47,551 nucleotides of DNA from Nocardiopsis trehalosi NBRC 14201. GTDB lineage: Bacteria > Actinomycetota > Actinomycetes > Streptosporangiales > Streptosporangiaceae. The notes under the pieces were generated by a model. It did no database searches and was not told the origin of the DNA. It saw only the letters and a list, made by a program, of their open reading frames with translations. The stretch's first letter is position 1. Each line of letters opens with the position of its first letter. Location: positions 1-47,551 of the forward strand of contig NZ_BCRK01000025.1 of assembly GCF_001552555.1 (NCBI RefSeq). Reading direction: 5' to 3'. The translations under genes were made by a program, and so were the position numbers. This document shows, piece by piece, positions 1 through 11,601 of the stretch.

Positions 1-11
1 ACAAACACGAC

Positions 12-341
12 CTAGTGCTTGGCGACGGTGAGGACGACCACGGCGTCCTCCAGCGCGGTGAGGGAGTGCGGCGCCTCGGGGACCACGAGCAGGTCGTGGG
101 CGCGGCCGTCCCAGTGGTCGTCGCCGGCGGCCAGCCGGACCCGGCCGCGCAGCACCAGGACCGTCGCCTCGCCCGGGTTGGGGTGCTCGGACAGGGCGCT
201 GCCCTCGGTGAGCGCGATGAGGGTCTGGCGCAGGGTGCGTTCGTGGCCGCCGTAGAACGTCTCGGCGCTGCGCCCGGCGGGCGCGGCGGCGGCCGCCTCC
301 TGGTGTTTGCGGACGAGCGTGTCGAGCGAGAACTTCTTCAT
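12..341 (-). CDS. Small single-domain cupin protein
   Basis: A 109-residue protein starting at ATG 341 (MKKFSLDTLV). The second half forms a small cupin barrel: a conserved SEHPNPGEATVLVLRG stretch is followed by a DLLVVPEAPHSLTALED stretch, the usual two cupin motifs. The metal ligands are partial (H in SEHPNPGEA, E in GEAT, H in PHS), so metal binding is plausible but unproven. Proteins of this type are usually annotated only as cupin-domain proteins and the substrate cannot be told. It lies 44 bp downstream of relA on the same strand and may be cotranscribed with it. The frame stays open far upstream of the ATG, but that part is low-complexity Arg/Pro sequence antisense-like to relA codon bias and is not believed. 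Confidence 0.82.
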   Translation of the reverse strand: MKKFSLDTLVRKHQEAAAAAPAGRSAETFYGGHERTLRQTLIALTEGSALSEHPNPGEATVLVLRGRVRLAAGDDHWDGRAHDLLVVPEAPHSLTALEDAVVVLTVAKH

Positions 342-385
342 GGTGGCGGGCACTACCCGCGGCGGCGCGGGGCAACCCGCCGGGG

Positions 386-2851
<2,466 letters not shown>

Positions 2852-3055
2852 GGACATCCCTCCCGCGGTTGACGCGTCCGTCGCGCCGGAGGGGGTTCCA
2901 CCCGCGGCCCGCACGGTCACGCCTGCGTCGTGAACGTTCGGCTCACCTGTACCAACGCGGCGCTGCAGTCCGGTATGCCCGCAAGTGTAACGTCCGTGGG
3001 CATCGCCGCACGTCAGAGCGGAGGGATGGCCGGCCCCGGGGGCCGTGCCCGCACG

Positions 3056-3586
3056 TCAGACCACGCTGAGCGCGTGCAGCTCGACATCGGTCAGCTTCTC
3101 GCGGCCCTTGAGGAAGCCGAGTTCCAGCAGGACCGAGAATCCCACGACGTTACCACCCGCCCTGCGCACCAGGTCCACCGCGGCCCGTGCGGTGCCCCCG
3201 GTGGCGAGGACGTCGTCGACGACGAGGACGCGGCCGCCCGCGGGGAGCGCGTCGGCGTGCATCTCGACCGTCGCGGTGCCGTACTCCAGATCATAGGACG
3301 CGCTCAGGGTCCGCGCGGGCAGTTTCCCGGCTTTGCGCACGGGCACGAAGGCGGCGCCCAGGGCGAGGGCGACCGGCGCGGCGAGGATGAACCCGCGCGC
3401 CTCCAGGCCGGCGACGGCGTCGACGCGGTCGCCGGCGTGGCGCTCGGCGATGGCCGCCACGACGGCCGCGAACCCCTCGGGGTCGGCCAGCAGCGGGGTG
3501 ATGTCCTTGAACATCACGCCGGGCCGCGGGAAGTCCGGGATGTCGCGGATGCCCTTGGCGATCAGGTCGGGGAGGTCGTGGGACAC
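3056..3586 (-). CDS. apt: Adenine phosphoribosyltransferase
   Basis: A 176-residue type I phosphoribosyltransferase that salvages adenine: adenine + PRPP gives AMP + PPi in the cytoplasm. Visible family features are the N-terminal FPRPGVMFKDITPLL stretch and the PRPP-binding loop VLVVDDVLATGGTA. The length matches the family (about 170-180). I take GTG 3586 (VSHDLPDL) as start because the in-frame extension upstream is only a Pro/Arg-rich run; no strong ribosome site is visible for either, so the start is uncertain. It precedes relA as in other actinobacteria. Upstream is yajC, not secF. Confidence 0.92.
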   Translation of the reverse strand: MSHDLPDLIAKGIRDIPDFPRPGVMFKDITPLLADPEGFAAVVAAIAERHAGDRVDAVAGLEARGFILAAPVALALGAAFVPVRKAGKLPARTLSASYDLEYGTATVEMHADALPAGGRVLVVDDVLATGGTARAAVDLVRRAGGNVVGFSVLLELGFLKGREKLTDVELHALSVV

Positions 3587-3644
3587 GGGGGCGGCTCGTT
3601 TCGGCGGGGTGGGACGGGGTCGGGGGCGGGGGGCGGGCACGGCG

Positions 3645-3673
3645 GTACCGGCCCCGCGCGGCGGGACCGGTAC
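3645..3673 (-). terminator. Hairpin between yajC and apt
   Basis: Inverted repeat with 13-nt arms (3645-3657 and 3661-3673), a 3-nt loop and one internal mismatch. It starts 16 bp downstream of the yajC stop. There is no T-tract, as is common in high-GC actinomycetes. It probably ends or attenuates the ruv-yajC transcript before apt. Confidence 0.5.
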
Positions 3674-3689
3674 GGGTGCTGCGGCGGGC

Positions 3690-4079
3690 CTACTTGGGGC
3701 CGTCGTCCTTGTTGTCGTCGCGCCCGAAGTCGGGGCGGTCCTCGACCGGGGTGTCGTCGGCGGCGGGCTCCTGCGGCGTGACGACGTCGCCGACGCCGGC
3801 CTTGAGCATGCGGATGCGCGAACCCGGGGAGATCTCCAGCTCGACCTCGTTCTCGCGCACGTCCACGACGGTGGCGTAGAAGCCGGCCTTGGTCAGCACC
3901 TCGACGCCGGGCTGCAGGCGCGACTGCATCTGCGACTCGCGCTCGCGCATCTTCTTCTGCGGACGGAGGAACAGCAGCCAGAAGACGACGCCGATCAGCA
4001 GGATCATCATGATCGGCTGGAGGAGCGAGGCTCCGCCCGACTGCGCCGCGGCGTCCGCGAGTGTGTAAGTGCCCTGCAC
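3690..4079 (-). CDS. yajC: Preprotein translocase accessory subunit YajC
   Basis: A 129-residue membrane protein of the Sec translocon accessory complex (SecDF-YajC). One N-terminal hydrophobic helix (PIMMILLIGVVFWLLFL) is followed by the family signature RPQKKMRERESQMQSRLQPG and a small cytosolic domain (GVEVLTKAGFYATVVDV), ending in an acidic tail. GTG 4079 is chosen because an AGGAAGGAA ribosome site lies just upstream; an in-frame ATG at 4121 lacks one. It follows ruvB on the same strand with 155 bp between. The usual next genes secD and secF are not present here. Confidence 0.9.
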   Translation of the reverse strand: MQGTYTLADAAAQSGGASLLQPIMMILLIGVVFWLLFLRPQKKMRERESQMQSRLQPGVEVLTKAGFYATVVDVRENEVELEISPGSRIRMLKAGVGDVVTPQEPAADDTPVEDRPDFGRDDNKDDGPK

Positions 4080-4234
4080 TGGGCTGTTCCTTCCTGACGG
4101 GTGTCTCGTGGCCGGTGCCACGTCCGCGCGGCTGTGGCGCCGGCACGTCCCGGTCCAACGAGCGGGCCCGGCCGTGTGTTCCCCGGGCCGGTGACCGGGG
4201 CGGGGTGAACCGCACCACCCAGCTTACGCGGGTG

Positions 4235-5326
4235 CTAGGCGGGCCCCGGATCGGCGGGGGCGGCGGGCGCGGACGCGGTCGCCGCGGCGGTGGCGCCGGC
4301 GCCGAACGCGGCGTCGGGCGGCGGAGTGAGGCCCAGGTGCTCCCACGCCTCGGGGGTGGCCACCCGGCCGCGCGGGGTGCGGGCGATGAACCCGGCGCGG
4401 ACCAGGAACGGCTCGGCGACGACCTCGACGGTCTCGGGCTCCTCCCCCACCGACACCGCGAGCGTGGACAGCCCGACGGGCCCGCCGCGGAAGCGCCGCA
4501 GCAGGGCGCCGAGGACGGCCCGGTCGAGCCGGTCCAGGCCCTGGCCGTCGACCTCGTACAGCTCCAGGGCGGCGCGGGCGGCGGCCAGGGTGAGCCGGCC
4601 GTCGGAGCGGACCTCGGCGTAGTCGCGGACGCGGCGCAGCAGCCGGTTGGCGATGCGGGGGGTGCCCCGGGAGCGGCCGGCGATCTCGGCGGCGGCGGCG
4701 TCGTCGAGGTCGGCGCCGAGCAGACCGGCGGACCGGCGCAGGATCAGCTCCAGCTCGTCGGCCCGGTAGAAGTCCATGTGCGCGGTGAACCCGAACCGGT
4801 CGCGCAGCGGCGCGGGGAGCAGGCCGGCCCGGGTGGTGGCGCCGACCAGGGTGAACGGGGCGACGTCGAGCGGGATGGCGGTGGCCCCGGGGCCCTTGCC
4901 CACGACGACGTCGACCCGGAAGTCCTCCATGGCGACGTAGAGCATCTCCTCGGCGGGCCGCGCCATGCGGTGGATCTCGTCCAGGAAGAGGACCTCGCCC
5001 TCCTGGAGCGTGGACAGCACGGCGGCGAGGTCGCCGGAGCGCTCGATGGCGGGCCCGGAGGTGATGCGCAGCGGGGCGCCCAGCTCGGCGGCGATGATCA
5101 TGGCGAGCGTGGTCTTGCCCAGGCCGGGGCCGCCGGACATGAGGATGTGGTCGGGGGCGCGGCCGCGCCGCTGGGCGCCGCGCAGCACCAGTTGGAGCTG
5201 CTCGCGGACGCGCTCCTGGCCGACGAAGTCCTCCAGCCGCCGCGGGCGCAGCGCGCCCTCGACGGCGCGTTCGTCGGCGTCGGCGTCGGCCGACACCAGG
5301 TCGCGGTCGTGTTCGGGGGTCGTCAT
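4235..5326 (-). CDS. ruvB: Holliday junction branch-migration helicase RuvB
   Basis: A 363-residue AAA+ ATPase, the motor that drives Holliday-junction migration together with RuvA. Visible motifs: Walker A GGPGLGKT (about 65-72), Walker [10 protein letters not shown], sensor 1 GATTRAG, an arginine region PAPLRDRFG, and the C-terminal winged-helix DNA-binding domain ending in [16 protein letters not shown]. The length suits the family apart from a short Ala-rich tail. The ATG at 5326 lies 19 bp after the ruvA stop, so it is the last gene of a ruvC-ruvA-ruvB operon. Confidence 0.97.
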   Translation of the reverse strand: MTTPEHDRDLVSADADADERAVEGALRPRRLEDFVGQERVREQLQLVLRGAQRRGRAPDHILMSGGPGLGKTTLAMIIAAELGAPLRITSGPAIERSGDLAAVLSTLQEGEVLFLDEIHRMARPAEEMLYVAMEDFRVDVVVGKGPGATAIPLDVAPFTLVGATTRAGLLPAPLRDRFGFTAHMDFYRADELELILRRSAGLLGADLDDAAAAEIAGRSRGTPRIANRLLRRVRDYAEVRSDGRLTLAAARAALELYEVDGQGLDRLDRAVLGALLRRFRGGPVGLSTLAVSVGEEPETVEVVAEPFLVRAGFIARTPRGRVATPEAWEHLGLTPPPDAAFGAGATAAATASAPAAPADPGPA

Positions 5327-5345
5327 GGCGGGGGTGCGGCTCCTC

Positions 5346-5954
5346 TCAGGCGCGGCTCAGCTTGCGCAGGGCGCTGCGGAGCAGGGTGGCGACGTCGGGG
5401 CCGTCGCCGGCCTCGGGGGCGACGGCGTCGGCGGCGGACTCGGCGTCGCGCGCCGACCAGCCGAGGTTGACCAGGCCGGACACCACCTGGGCGCGCCAGT
5501 CGGCGGCGGCCGCGGCGGGGGCGGTGTCGGTGACGCCGGGGTCGGTGCCGAGGGGGGCGCCGAGCTTGTCGCGCAGTTCCAGCACGATGCGCTGGGCGCC
5601 CTTGCGGCCGATGCCGGGCACGCGGGTGAGGGCGGCGGTGTCCTCGGCGGCGACGGCGGACCGCAGGGTGTCGGGGCTGTGCACGGCGAGCATGGCCAGG
5701 GCGAGGCGGGGGCCGACCCCGCTGGCGGTCTGCAGCCGCTCGAAGACGTCGCGCTCGTCGTCGTCGGCGAAGCCGAACAGGGTGAGCGCGTCCTCGCGGA
5801 CCACCAGGGAGGTGGGGACGGTGGCGGTGTCGCCGACGCGCAGCCGCGCCAGGGTGGCGGGGGTGCACTGCACGGTCATGCCGACGCCGCCGACGTCGAG
5901 CACGGCGGTGCCGGTGCCGCGGGCGGCCACCCGCCCGGTGAGGAACGCGATCAC
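5346..5954 (-). CDS. ruvA: Holliday junction DNA-binding protein RuvA
   Basis: A 202-residue RuvA, the tetrameric protein that holds the four-way junction and loads RuvB. The N-terminal OB-fold begins [10 protein letters not shown], followed by two helix-hairpin-helix elements ([16 protein letters not shown] and [16 protein letters not shown]) and a C-terminal RuvB-binding domain after an Ala-rich linker ([16 protein letters not shown]). The GTG start overlaps the ruvC stop by 4 bp (GTGA), showing translational coupling; an AGAGGTGA ribosome site precedes it. Confidence 0.96.
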   Translation of the reverse strand: MIAFLTGRVAARGTGTAVLDVGGVGMTVQCTPATLARLRVGDTATVPTSLVVREDALTLFGFADDDERDVFERLQTASGVGPRLALAMLAVHSPDTLRSAVAAEDTAALTRVPGIGRKGAQRIVLELRDKLGAPLGTDPGVTDTAPAAAAADWRAQVVSGLVNLGWSARDAESAADAVAPEAGDGPDVATLLRSALRKLSRA

Positions 5955-6538
5955 GCCTCGGTCACCTCTTCCTGCTGGGGCCGGCGGGGGGCCGCCGGCC
6001 GGTCGCGGCGGGCGAGTTCGACCTTGCGGGCGAACTCCTGCTTGGCGCGGGCGACCCGGTCCTGGGCGCCGCCGCGCCAGATGTGGCAGATGGCGAGGGC
6101 GACGGCGTCGGCCGCGTCGGCGGGGCGGGGCGCGGCGGCCAGCCGCAGCAGCCGGGCGACCATGGCCTGCACCTGCGGTTTCTCGGCACGGCCGCTGCCG
6201 GTGACGGCGGCCTTGACCTCGCTGGGGGTGTGCAGGGCGGTGGGCAGGCCCCGGCGGGCGGCGCAGGTGAGCGCGACGGCGCTGGCCTGGGCGGTGCCGA
6301 TGACGGTGCTGACGTTGTGCTGGGCGAAGACGCGCTCGACGGCGACGGCGTCGGGCCGGTGGGTGTCGAGCCACTCCTCGACGCCGCGTTCGACCTCAAG
6401 GAGGCGCCGGGCGAGGTCGTCGCCGGCGGGGGTGCGCACCACGCCCGCGGCCACCAGGGTCAGGGGCCGCCCGACGGCGCCGTCGACCACGCCGACCCCG
6501 CAGCGGGTCAGCCCGGGGTCGATGCCCAGAACTCGCAC
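5951..6538 (-). CDS. ruvC: Crossover junction endodeoxyribonuclease RuvC
   Basis: A 195-residue Holliday-junction resolvase of the RNase H fold that nicks junctions handled by RuvAB. The acidic catalytic residues are all visible: D7 in GIDPGL, E68 in VAVERVF, and D141/D144 in [10 protein letters not shown]. The length is slightly above the usual 170-190 because of a basic C-terminal tail. ATG 6538 begins MRVLGIDPG, the standard RuvC start. It is first in the ruvCAB operon. Confidence 0.97.
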   Translation of the reverse strand: MRVLGIDPGLTRCGVGVVDGAVGRPLTLVAAGVVRTPAGDDLARRLLEVERGVEEWLDTHRPDAVAVERVFAQHNVSTVIGTAQASAVALTCAARRGLPTALHTPSEVKAAVTGSGRAEKPQVQAMVARLLRLAAAPRPADAADAVALAICHIWRGGAQDRVARAKQEFARKVELARRDRPAAPRRPQQEEVTEA

Positions 6539-6658
6539 GCCGTTCCTCTCCCTCGCCCCGGTCCGCGCCGGGCCTCGAACGCCCGTTCGCAGTCCCCGAG
6601 CCTACCGGTGTGCGGGGACGGTGCGCCGACCGACATGCGGCCCGGCACGGGGCGGGGG

Positions 6659-7174
6659 TCAGGCGCCGCTGCGGCGGCGCATGGCGCCGATGTCGTCGCC
6701 GAGGCGGAACAGCACGATGAGCGCCTCCAGGGCGACCCGCACGACCAGCACGGACACGGCGCCGCCGACCAGGGAGCCGATCAGGGCGAGGAGTCCGGCG
6801 ATCGGGCTGACGGCCATCATGCCGAAGGCACTGACGACGCCGCTGAGGGCCATCACGCCGATGAGGACGAGGAAGAGCACGTAGAGCGCGGTGAGCAGGC
6901 GCGGGGTGGCGAGCCGGCGGAAGTTGAGGTCGAAGACGGCGCCGGCGAGGGAGTCGCCGCCGGGGCGGGGCGCGGTGCCGCCCGAGGGGGCGGCGTGGCC
7001 GGCGCCGGGCGGCGGGGGCGCGGAGCCGCCGTGGGCCGCGTGGGCGGCGTCGGGGTGGGGGGCGCCCGGGTACCCGCCGCCGGACGGGTGGCCGCCCGGG
7101 TGCTGCTGCGGGGGCGGGGTCCAGCCGCCCGGGTCGGGGCGCGAGTCGTAGGGGTTGTCGCCGGGGGTGGTCAT
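6659..7174 (-). CDS. DUF4282 membrane protein with proline-rich N-terminus
   Basis: A 171-residue protein. Residues 1-75 are a Gly/Pro/His-rich cytosolic tail; the rest matches the DUF4282 pattern: a FDLNFRRLATPRLL stretch followed by two long hydrophobic segments (LYVLFLVLIGVMAL and IAGLLALIGSLVGGAVSVLVV) and a final VRVALEALIVLFR helix. The function is unknown; the family occurs in many bacteria, often with such proline-rich tails. ATG 7174 follows an AGGGAAGG ribosome site. It is inserted between yebC and ruvC, which are direct neighbours in many actinobacteria. A 38-bp palindrome upstream suggests it has its own promoter. Confidence 0.85.
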   Translation of the reverse strand: MTTPGDNPYDSRPDPGGWTPPPQQHPGGHPSGGGYPGAPHPDAAHAAHGGSAPPPPGAGHAAPSGGTAPRPGGDSLAGAVFDLNFRRLATPRLLTALYVLFLVLIGVMALSGVVSAFGMMAVSPIAGLLALIGSLVGGAVSVLVVRVALEALIVLFRLGDDIGAMRRRSGA

Positions 7175-7262
7175 GTCGGCCTTCCCTGGGGTCGGGGGAT
7201 CGGTCGGCCGCCGCGGCGCGGCCGCGCCCACCCTATCGACCGGCGGTGGACGGGGCCGGGCA

Positions 7263-7300
7263 CGCCTCGGGCCCCGCTGCGCGCAGCGGGGCCCGAGGCG
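7263..7300 (-). terminator. Perfect 38-bp palindrome downstream of yebC
   Basis: The 38 bases read the same on both strands with no mismatch. In RNA this folds to a long GC hairpin (about 17 bp, loop of 4). It starts 21 bp after the yebC stop and ends about 90 bp before the DUF4282 start. No T-tract follows. Best read as the terminator of pdxT-yebC. Confidence 0.6.
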
Positions 7301-7320
7301 AAAGGACGCGGCGGGGCCGG

Positions 7321-8070
7321 TCAGCCGATCTTCTCCATGATGTCGTCGGGGATGTCGGCGTTGGTGAAGACGTTCTGCACGTCGTCGGAGTCCTCCAGGG
7401 CGTCGACCACGCGGAGGACCTTCTTGGCGTCGTCCTCGCCCAGCGGGACCTCCATGCTGGGCAGGAAGCTGCTCTCGGCGGACTCGTAGTCGATGCCGGC
7501 CTCCTGCAGGGCGGTGCGCACCTGGACGAGGTCGGTGGACTCGCAGACGACCTCGAACGCCTCGCCGAGGTCGTTGACGTCCTCGGCGCCGGCCTCCAGG
7601 ACCGCGAGGGTGACGTCGTCCTCGGTGGTGCCCTCCTTGGGGACGATCACCACGCCCTTGCGGTTGAAGAGGTAGGACACCGATCCGGCGTCGGCCATGG
7701 AGCCGCCGTTGCGGGTGACCGCCACGCGGACCTCGGAGGCCGCGCGGTTGCGGTTGTCGGTGAGGCACTCGACCAGGAGCGCGACGCCGCCGGGGGCGTA
7801 GCCCTCGTACATGATGGTCTGCCACTCGGCGCCGCCGGCCTCCTCGCCGGACCCGCGCTTGCGGGCGCGCTCGATGTTGTCGAGCGGGACGGAGTTCTTG
7901 CGCGCCTTCTGGATGGCGTCGAAGAGGGTCGGGTTGCCGTCGGGGTCCCCACCGCCGGTGCGCGCGGCCACCTCGACGTTCTTGATCAGCTTGGCGAACA
8001 GCTTGCCGCGCTTGGCGTCGATGACGGCTTTCTTGTGCTTGGTGGTGGCCCACTTGGAGTGGCCGCTCAT
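7321..8070 (-). CDS. yebC: YebC/PmpR-family protein (TACO1-like)
   Basis: A 249-residue member of the YebC family, recognised from the invariant N-terminus [14 protein letters not shown], then [23 protein letters not shown] and [14 protein letters not shown]. Members have been described both as DNA-binding regulators and, more recently, as translation factors that relieve ribosome stalling at proline runs; the sequence does not separate the two. The ATG overlaps the pdxT stop by 4 bp (ATGA), so the two genes are translationally coupled. Confidence 0.96.
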   Translation of the reverse strand: MSGHSKWATTKHKKAVIDAKRGKLFAKLIKNVEVAARTGGGDPDGNPTLFDAIQKARKNSVPLDNIERARKRGSGEEAGGAEWQTIMYEGYAPGGVALLVECLTDNRNRAASEVRVAVTRNGGSMADAGSVSYLFNRKGVVIVPKEGTTEDDVTLAVLEAGAEDVNDLGEAFEVVCESTDLVQVRTALQEAGIDYESAESSFLPSMEVPLGEDDAKKVLRVVDALEDSDDVQNVFTNADIPDDIMEKIG

Positions 8071-8675
8071 GCCTGTCCTTTCACCATGTCGACGAAGAGT
8101 CGGTGGATACGCGGGTCCCCGGTGAGTTCGGGATGGAATGAGGTGGCCAGCAGCCCCCCCTGTCGTACCGCGACGATCCTACCGGCCCGGTCCCCGTGGG
8201 CGACCTGTCCGAGCACGCGCACGTCGGGGCCGGTCTCCTCGACCCAGGGGGCGCGGATGAACACGGCGTCGAACGGCGGGCCGTCGACGCCGTCGACGGC
8301 GACGGGGCCCTCGAAGGACTCGGTCTGGCGGCCGAAGGCGTTGCGCCGCACGGTCATGTCGATGCCGCCGACGGTCTCCTGGCCGGCGGCGCCGTCCACG
8401 ATGCGGTCGGCGAGCAGGATCATGCCGGCGCAGGTGCCGTAGGCGGGCATCCCTTCGCGGACGTGCTTGCGCAGCGGCTCCATCAGCTCGTAGCGCACGG
8501 CGAGCTTGGACATGGTGGTGGACTCGCCGCCCGGCAGGACGATGCCGTGCACGTCGTCCAGGTCGCCGGGCCGCAGCACCGGCACGGCGTCGACCCCGAG
8601 GCCGCGCAGGACGGCGAGGTGCTCTTCGGTGTCGCCCTGGAGGGCGAGCACGCCGATGGTGGGTGTGGCGGACAA
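8067..8675 (-). CDS. pdxT: Pyridoxal 5'-phosphate synthase glutaminase subunit PdxT
   Basis: A 202-residue class I glutamine amidotransferase that supplies ammonia from glutamine to PdxS. The catalytic triad is visible: C82 in YGTCAGMI, H181 and E183 in SFHPEL. The N-terminus [13 protein letters not shown] and [12 protein letters not shown] are family signatures. The start is TTG at 8675, supported by a GAGG element upstream and by alignment of IGVLALQG to the usual N-terminus. A strong hairpin separates it from pdxS. Confidence 0.95.
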   Translation of the reverse strand: MSATPTIGVLALQGDTEEHLAVLRGLGVDAVPVLRPGDLDDVHGIVLPGGESTTMSKLAVRYELMEPLRKHVREGMPAYGTCAGMILLADRIVDGAAGQETVGGIDMTVRRNAFGRQTESFEGPVAVDGVDGPPFDAVFIRAPWVEETGPDVRVLGQVAHGDRAGRIVAVRQGGLLATSFHPELTGDPRIHRLFVDMVKGQA

Positions 8676-8726
8676 CGGGGGACCTCGCTTCGTGGGGCGT
8701 GCGGGAGGGTGCGGAGCGGCCCGCGG

Positions 8727-8757
8727 GGGCGCGGGGCGGGCGGGCCGCCCCGCGCCC
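8727..8757 (-). terminator. Strong hairpin between pdxS and pdxT
   Basis: Perfect 13-bp inverted repeat (8727-8739 / 8745-8757) with a 5-nt loop, 7 bp downstream of the pdxS stop. No T-tract. It may partly terminate transcription after pdxS or protect its 3' end. Confidence 0.5.
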
Positions 8758-8763
8758 GGCCGG

Positions 8764-9675
8764 CTACCAGCCGCGGCCGGCGTAGCGCTGGCCGTCCGGC
8801 AGCTCGTCGAGGTTGATCCCGACCATGGCCTCGCCGAGGCCGCGGGAGACCTTGGCGATGACCTCGGGGTCGTTGTAGTGCAGGGTGGCCTGGACGATGG
8901 CGTCGGCGCGCTTGGCGGGGTCGCCGGACTTGAAGATGCCGGAGCCCACGAACACGCTCTCGGCGCCGAGCTGGCGCATGAGCGCGGCGTCGGCCGGGGT
9001 GGCCACGCCGCCCGCGGAGAACAGCGGGACGGGCAGCTTGCCGAGGCGGGCGACCTCCTTGACGACGTCGAAGGGGGCGCGCATCTCCTTGGCGGCGCCG
9101 TACAGCTCGGGCTCGTCCAGGGTGCCCAGGCGCTTGATCTCGGAGCGGATGGAGCGCATGTGCCGGGTGGCCTCGACCACGTTGCCGGTGCCGGCCTCGC
9201 CCTTGGAGCGGATCATGGCCGCGCCCTCGGCGATGCGGCGCAGGGCCTCGCCGATGTTGGTGGCGCCGCAGACGAAGGGGACGGTGAACGCCCACTTGTC
9301 GATGTGGTAGGCCTCGTCGGCGGGGGTGAGGACCTCGGACTCGTCGATGAAGTCGACGCCGAGGGACTCCAGCACCTGGGCCTCGACGAAGTGGCCGATG
9401 CGGACCTTGGCCATGACGGGGATGGAGACGGCCTCGACGATGCCGTCGATCATGTCGGGGTCGGACATGCGCGCCACGCCGCCGTCCTTGCGGATGTCGG
9501 CGGGCACCCGCTCCAGCGCCATGACCGCGACGGCTCCGGCGTCCTCGGCGATCTTGGCCTGCTCGGGGGTGACCACGTCCATGATCACGCCGTTCTTGAG
9601 CTGCTCGGCCATGCCGCGCTTGACGCGGGTGGTGCCGACCGTGCTCGCGGTCGAGTTCTCAGCGGTGTTGGTCAC
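8764..9675 (-). CDS. pdxS: Pyridoxal 5'-phosphate synthase lyase subunit PdxS
   Basis: A 303-residue (beta-alpha)8 enzyme that builds PLP from ribose 5-phosphate, glyceraldehyde 3-phosphate and ammonia from PdxT. Signatures: [36 protein letters not shown], the catalytic lysine in [10 protein letters not shown], and the phosphate-binding [16 protein letters not shown] and FVGSGIFKS loops. GTG 9675 (VTNTAENS) lies 9 bp after GGAG and gives the normal family length. The frame remains open far upstream only in Arg/Gly-rich sequence opposite pimA. Confidence 0.96.
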   Translation of the reverse strand: MTNTAENSTASTVGTTRVKRGMAEQLKNGVIMDVVTPEQAKIAEDAGAVAVMALERVPADIRKDGGVARMSDPDMIDGIVEAVSIPVMAKVRIGHFVEAQVLESLGVDFIDESEVLTPADEAYHIDKWAFTVPFVCGATNIGEALRRIAEGAAMIRSKGEAGTGNVVEATRHMRSIRSEIKRLGTLDEPELYGAAKEMRAPFDVVKEVARLGKLPVPLFSAGGVATPADAALMRQLGAESVFVGSGIFKSGDPAKRADAIVQATLHYNDPEVIAKVSRGLGEAMVGINLDELPDGQRYAGRGW

Positions 9676-9917
9676 GGTGGCGGACTCCAAGTCTTCGGAT
9701 GCGAGGCGGGCCTCGTTGCGCGGGGGACGGGATGTTCGGGGTGCGGCCGGGTGCGGCCGGACGCCCCCGGCACCATGGTAGATCACCCCCACGCGCCCTT
9801 TTCGGGACATTTCGGCGTCAGGGGCCGCGGCTTCGGTGCACTCCGTCGCACCGGCGCGGCACGGGGCTCTCCCCCGGGACAACGCCTCCGGGCGGCGGAT
9901 TCTTCCGGCGGGCGGGC

Positions 9918-10442
9918 TCAGCGGGCCGGACCGGCGGACTCCGGAGGCCGGTCGTCCATCTCGAAGAAGTCCGGCAGCGGCGCCCGGCCGGCCAGGCGCA
10001 GCGCCCGCACCAGGCGGCCGGCGCGGGCCTCGCGGGTGGTGGCGACGGCGTCGTTGTAGAAGCGCCGGGCCAGGTACACGCGCGTGGCGGCGGCCTCGGC
10101 CTCGGCGCGCGGGCCGGCCGGCGCCCCGGGGGCGGCCGCGGTCGCGCGCAGCACGCGCGACAGGGCGCTCTCGGCCAGCTCCCGTTCGCGGCGGTCGGTG
10201 ATGCGCAGCGGGGCCGCCGCCGCGTCGCCCAGGCGGGCCGCCGCCTCGGGGTCGAGACCGGGGGCCGCGGCCAGTTCCAGCGCCGCCGCGGCGCGGCGGG
10301 CCAGGGCGGCGTCGAGCGCCGCCGCCGCCCCCTCCACCCGCAGGTGCAGCCGGTCCAGCCGCGAGGCGCGCCAGGACGCGTAGCCCGACAGCAGCAGGAG
10401 CAGCGCCAGGACGGCGGTGAGCACGGCGATCAGGTCGGCCAC
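9918..10442 (-). CDS. LemA-like membrane-anchored protein
   Basis: A 174-residue protein with one N-terminal membrane helix ([21 protein letters not shown]) followed by a long alpha-helical Ala-rich region. The C-terminal stretch [12 protein letters not shown] ... [10 protein letters not shown] resembles the LemA-family ending (RRFYNDAV followed by an FFE motif), and the topology (one helix, cytosolic or external helical bundle) also fits; this assignment is by eye. The GTG start lies 6 bp after the pimA stop, so it is probably in the PIM operon. Function unknown. Confidence 0.7.
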   Translation of the reverse strand: MADLIAVLTAVLALLLLLSGYASWRASRLDRLHLRVEGAAAALDAALARRAAAALELAAAPGLDPEAAARLGDAAAAPLRITDRRERELAESALSRVLRATAAAPGAPAGPRAEAEAAATRVYLARRFYNDAVATTREARAGRLVRALRLAGRAPLPDFFEMDDRPPESAGPAR

Positions 10443-10448
10443 GGCGGC

Positions 10449-11597
10449 TCAGACCCCTTCGCGGCGGCCGGCCGTGACCGGCCCGGTGGCCGCGCCCGCG
10501 GGCAGCACGGTCTCGTAGACGCGGACCACCTCGGTGGCCACGGTCCGCCAGTCGTAGGCCCGCACGGCCGCGCGGGCCGCCGCCGACAGGTCCGCCCGCC
10601 GGGCGGGGTCGTCCAGCAGCCGGGCGGCGGCGCGGGCGAGGTCGCCGGGGTCGCCGACCGCGAACAGCTCGCCGGCCGCCCCGTCGGCCAGGACGCGGCG
10701 GAAGGCGGGGATGTCGCTGGCCAGGATCGCGGCCCCGGCCGACATCGCCTCGGTCAGGACGATGCCGAAGCTCTCGCCGCCGGTGTTGGGCGCGCAGAAC
10801 ACGTCCACCGAGTGGTAGGCGCGGACCTTGTCGGCCTCGTCGACCCGGCCGAGGGCGACCACCCGGTCGCGCAGGTCGGCGGGGACGCGGCCGCGGGCCT
10901 CGTCGGCGTCGCCGGGGCCGGCCACGAGCAGCCGCAGCCCCGGGCGCTCCGGGGCCAGCCGGGCGAACGCGTCCAAGAGCACGGGCAGCCCCTTGCGCGG
11001 CTCGTCCAGCCGGCCGAGGAAGCCGATGGCGCCGCCGTCGCCGGGCCAGCCGGGCAGCGGTTCGGCCTCGGCGTAGCGGTGCACGGCCACCCCGTTGGGG
11101 ATGAGCACGGCGTCGCCGCCGAGGTGCTCGACCAGGGTGGTGCGGGCGGCCTCGGAGACCGCGATGCGGGCGATGATCTTCTCCAGCGCGGTGCGCAGCG
11201 CGGCCGCGGAGACGGCCATGGCGCGCGAGCGGGGGTTGGCGGTGTGGAAGGTCGCGACGATGGGCCCCTCGGCCACCCAGCAGGCGAGCAGCGACAGGCT
11301 GGGCGCGGCGGGTTCGTGGACGTGCAGCAGGTCGAACCGGCCGTCGCGGATCCAGGCGCGCACCCGGGCGGCCGCGCGGAAGCCGAACGTCAGCCGCGCC
11401 ACCGACCCGTTGTAGGGGACGGGCAGCGCCCGCCCGGCGGAGACCAGGTAGGGCGGCGCCGCCGCGGCGTCCTCGCACGGGGCGAGCACGGACACCTCGT
11501 GGCCGAGGGCGATCAGCGCCTCGGCGAGGTCGCCGATGTGCTGCTGGACCCCGCCGGGGACGTCCCAGGTGTAGGGGCAGACCAGGCCGACGCGCAT
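10449..11597 (-). CDS. pimA: Phosphatidylinositol alpha-mannosyltransferase
   Basis: A 382-residue GT4-type (GT-B fold) glycosyltransferase expected to add the first mannose from GDP-mannose to phosphatidylinositol on the inner membrane face. Visible: N-terminal [48 protein letters not shown], and the C-terminal nucleotide-sugar motif [16 protein letters not shown] with ESFGIVL and the second Glu typical of EX7E. ATG 11597 is chosen (an ATG 33 bp upstream overlaps the preceding gene); the start lies 4 bp after the patA stop with GGCTGAGG as ribosome site. The order pgsA-patA-pimA is the conserved PIM cluster. Confidence 0.93.
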   Translation of the reverse strand: MRVGLVCPYTWDVPGGVQQHIGDLAEALIALGHEVSVLAPCEDAAAAPPYLVSAGRALPVPYNGSVARLTFGFRAAARVRAWIRDGRFDLLHVHEPAAPSLSLLACWVAEGPIVATFHTANPRSRAMAVSAAALRTALEKIIARIAVSEAARTTLVEHLGGDAVLIPNGVAVHRYAEAEPLPGWPGDGGAIGFLGRLDEPRKGLPVLLDAFARLAPERPGLRLLVAGPGDADEARGRVPADLRDRVVALGRVDEADKVRAYHSVDVFCAPNTGGESFGIVLTEAMSAGAAILASDIPAFRRVLADGAAGELFAVGDPGDLARAAARLLDDPARRADLSAAARAAVRAYDWRTVATEVVRVYETVLPAGAATGPVTAGRREGV

Positions 11598-11601
11598 CGC
11601 C

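Noticed and set aside
9741-9760. Tandem 10-bp duplication (GTGCGGCCGG twice) upstream of pdxS
   Set aside because: Only two short GC-rich copies; easily slippage or chance.
8764-11478. 904-codon minus-strand frame reaching from pdxS back over pimA
   Set aside because: Only its last 303 codons (pdxS) look like protein; the upstream part is an out-of-frame reading of pimA and the LemA-like gene.
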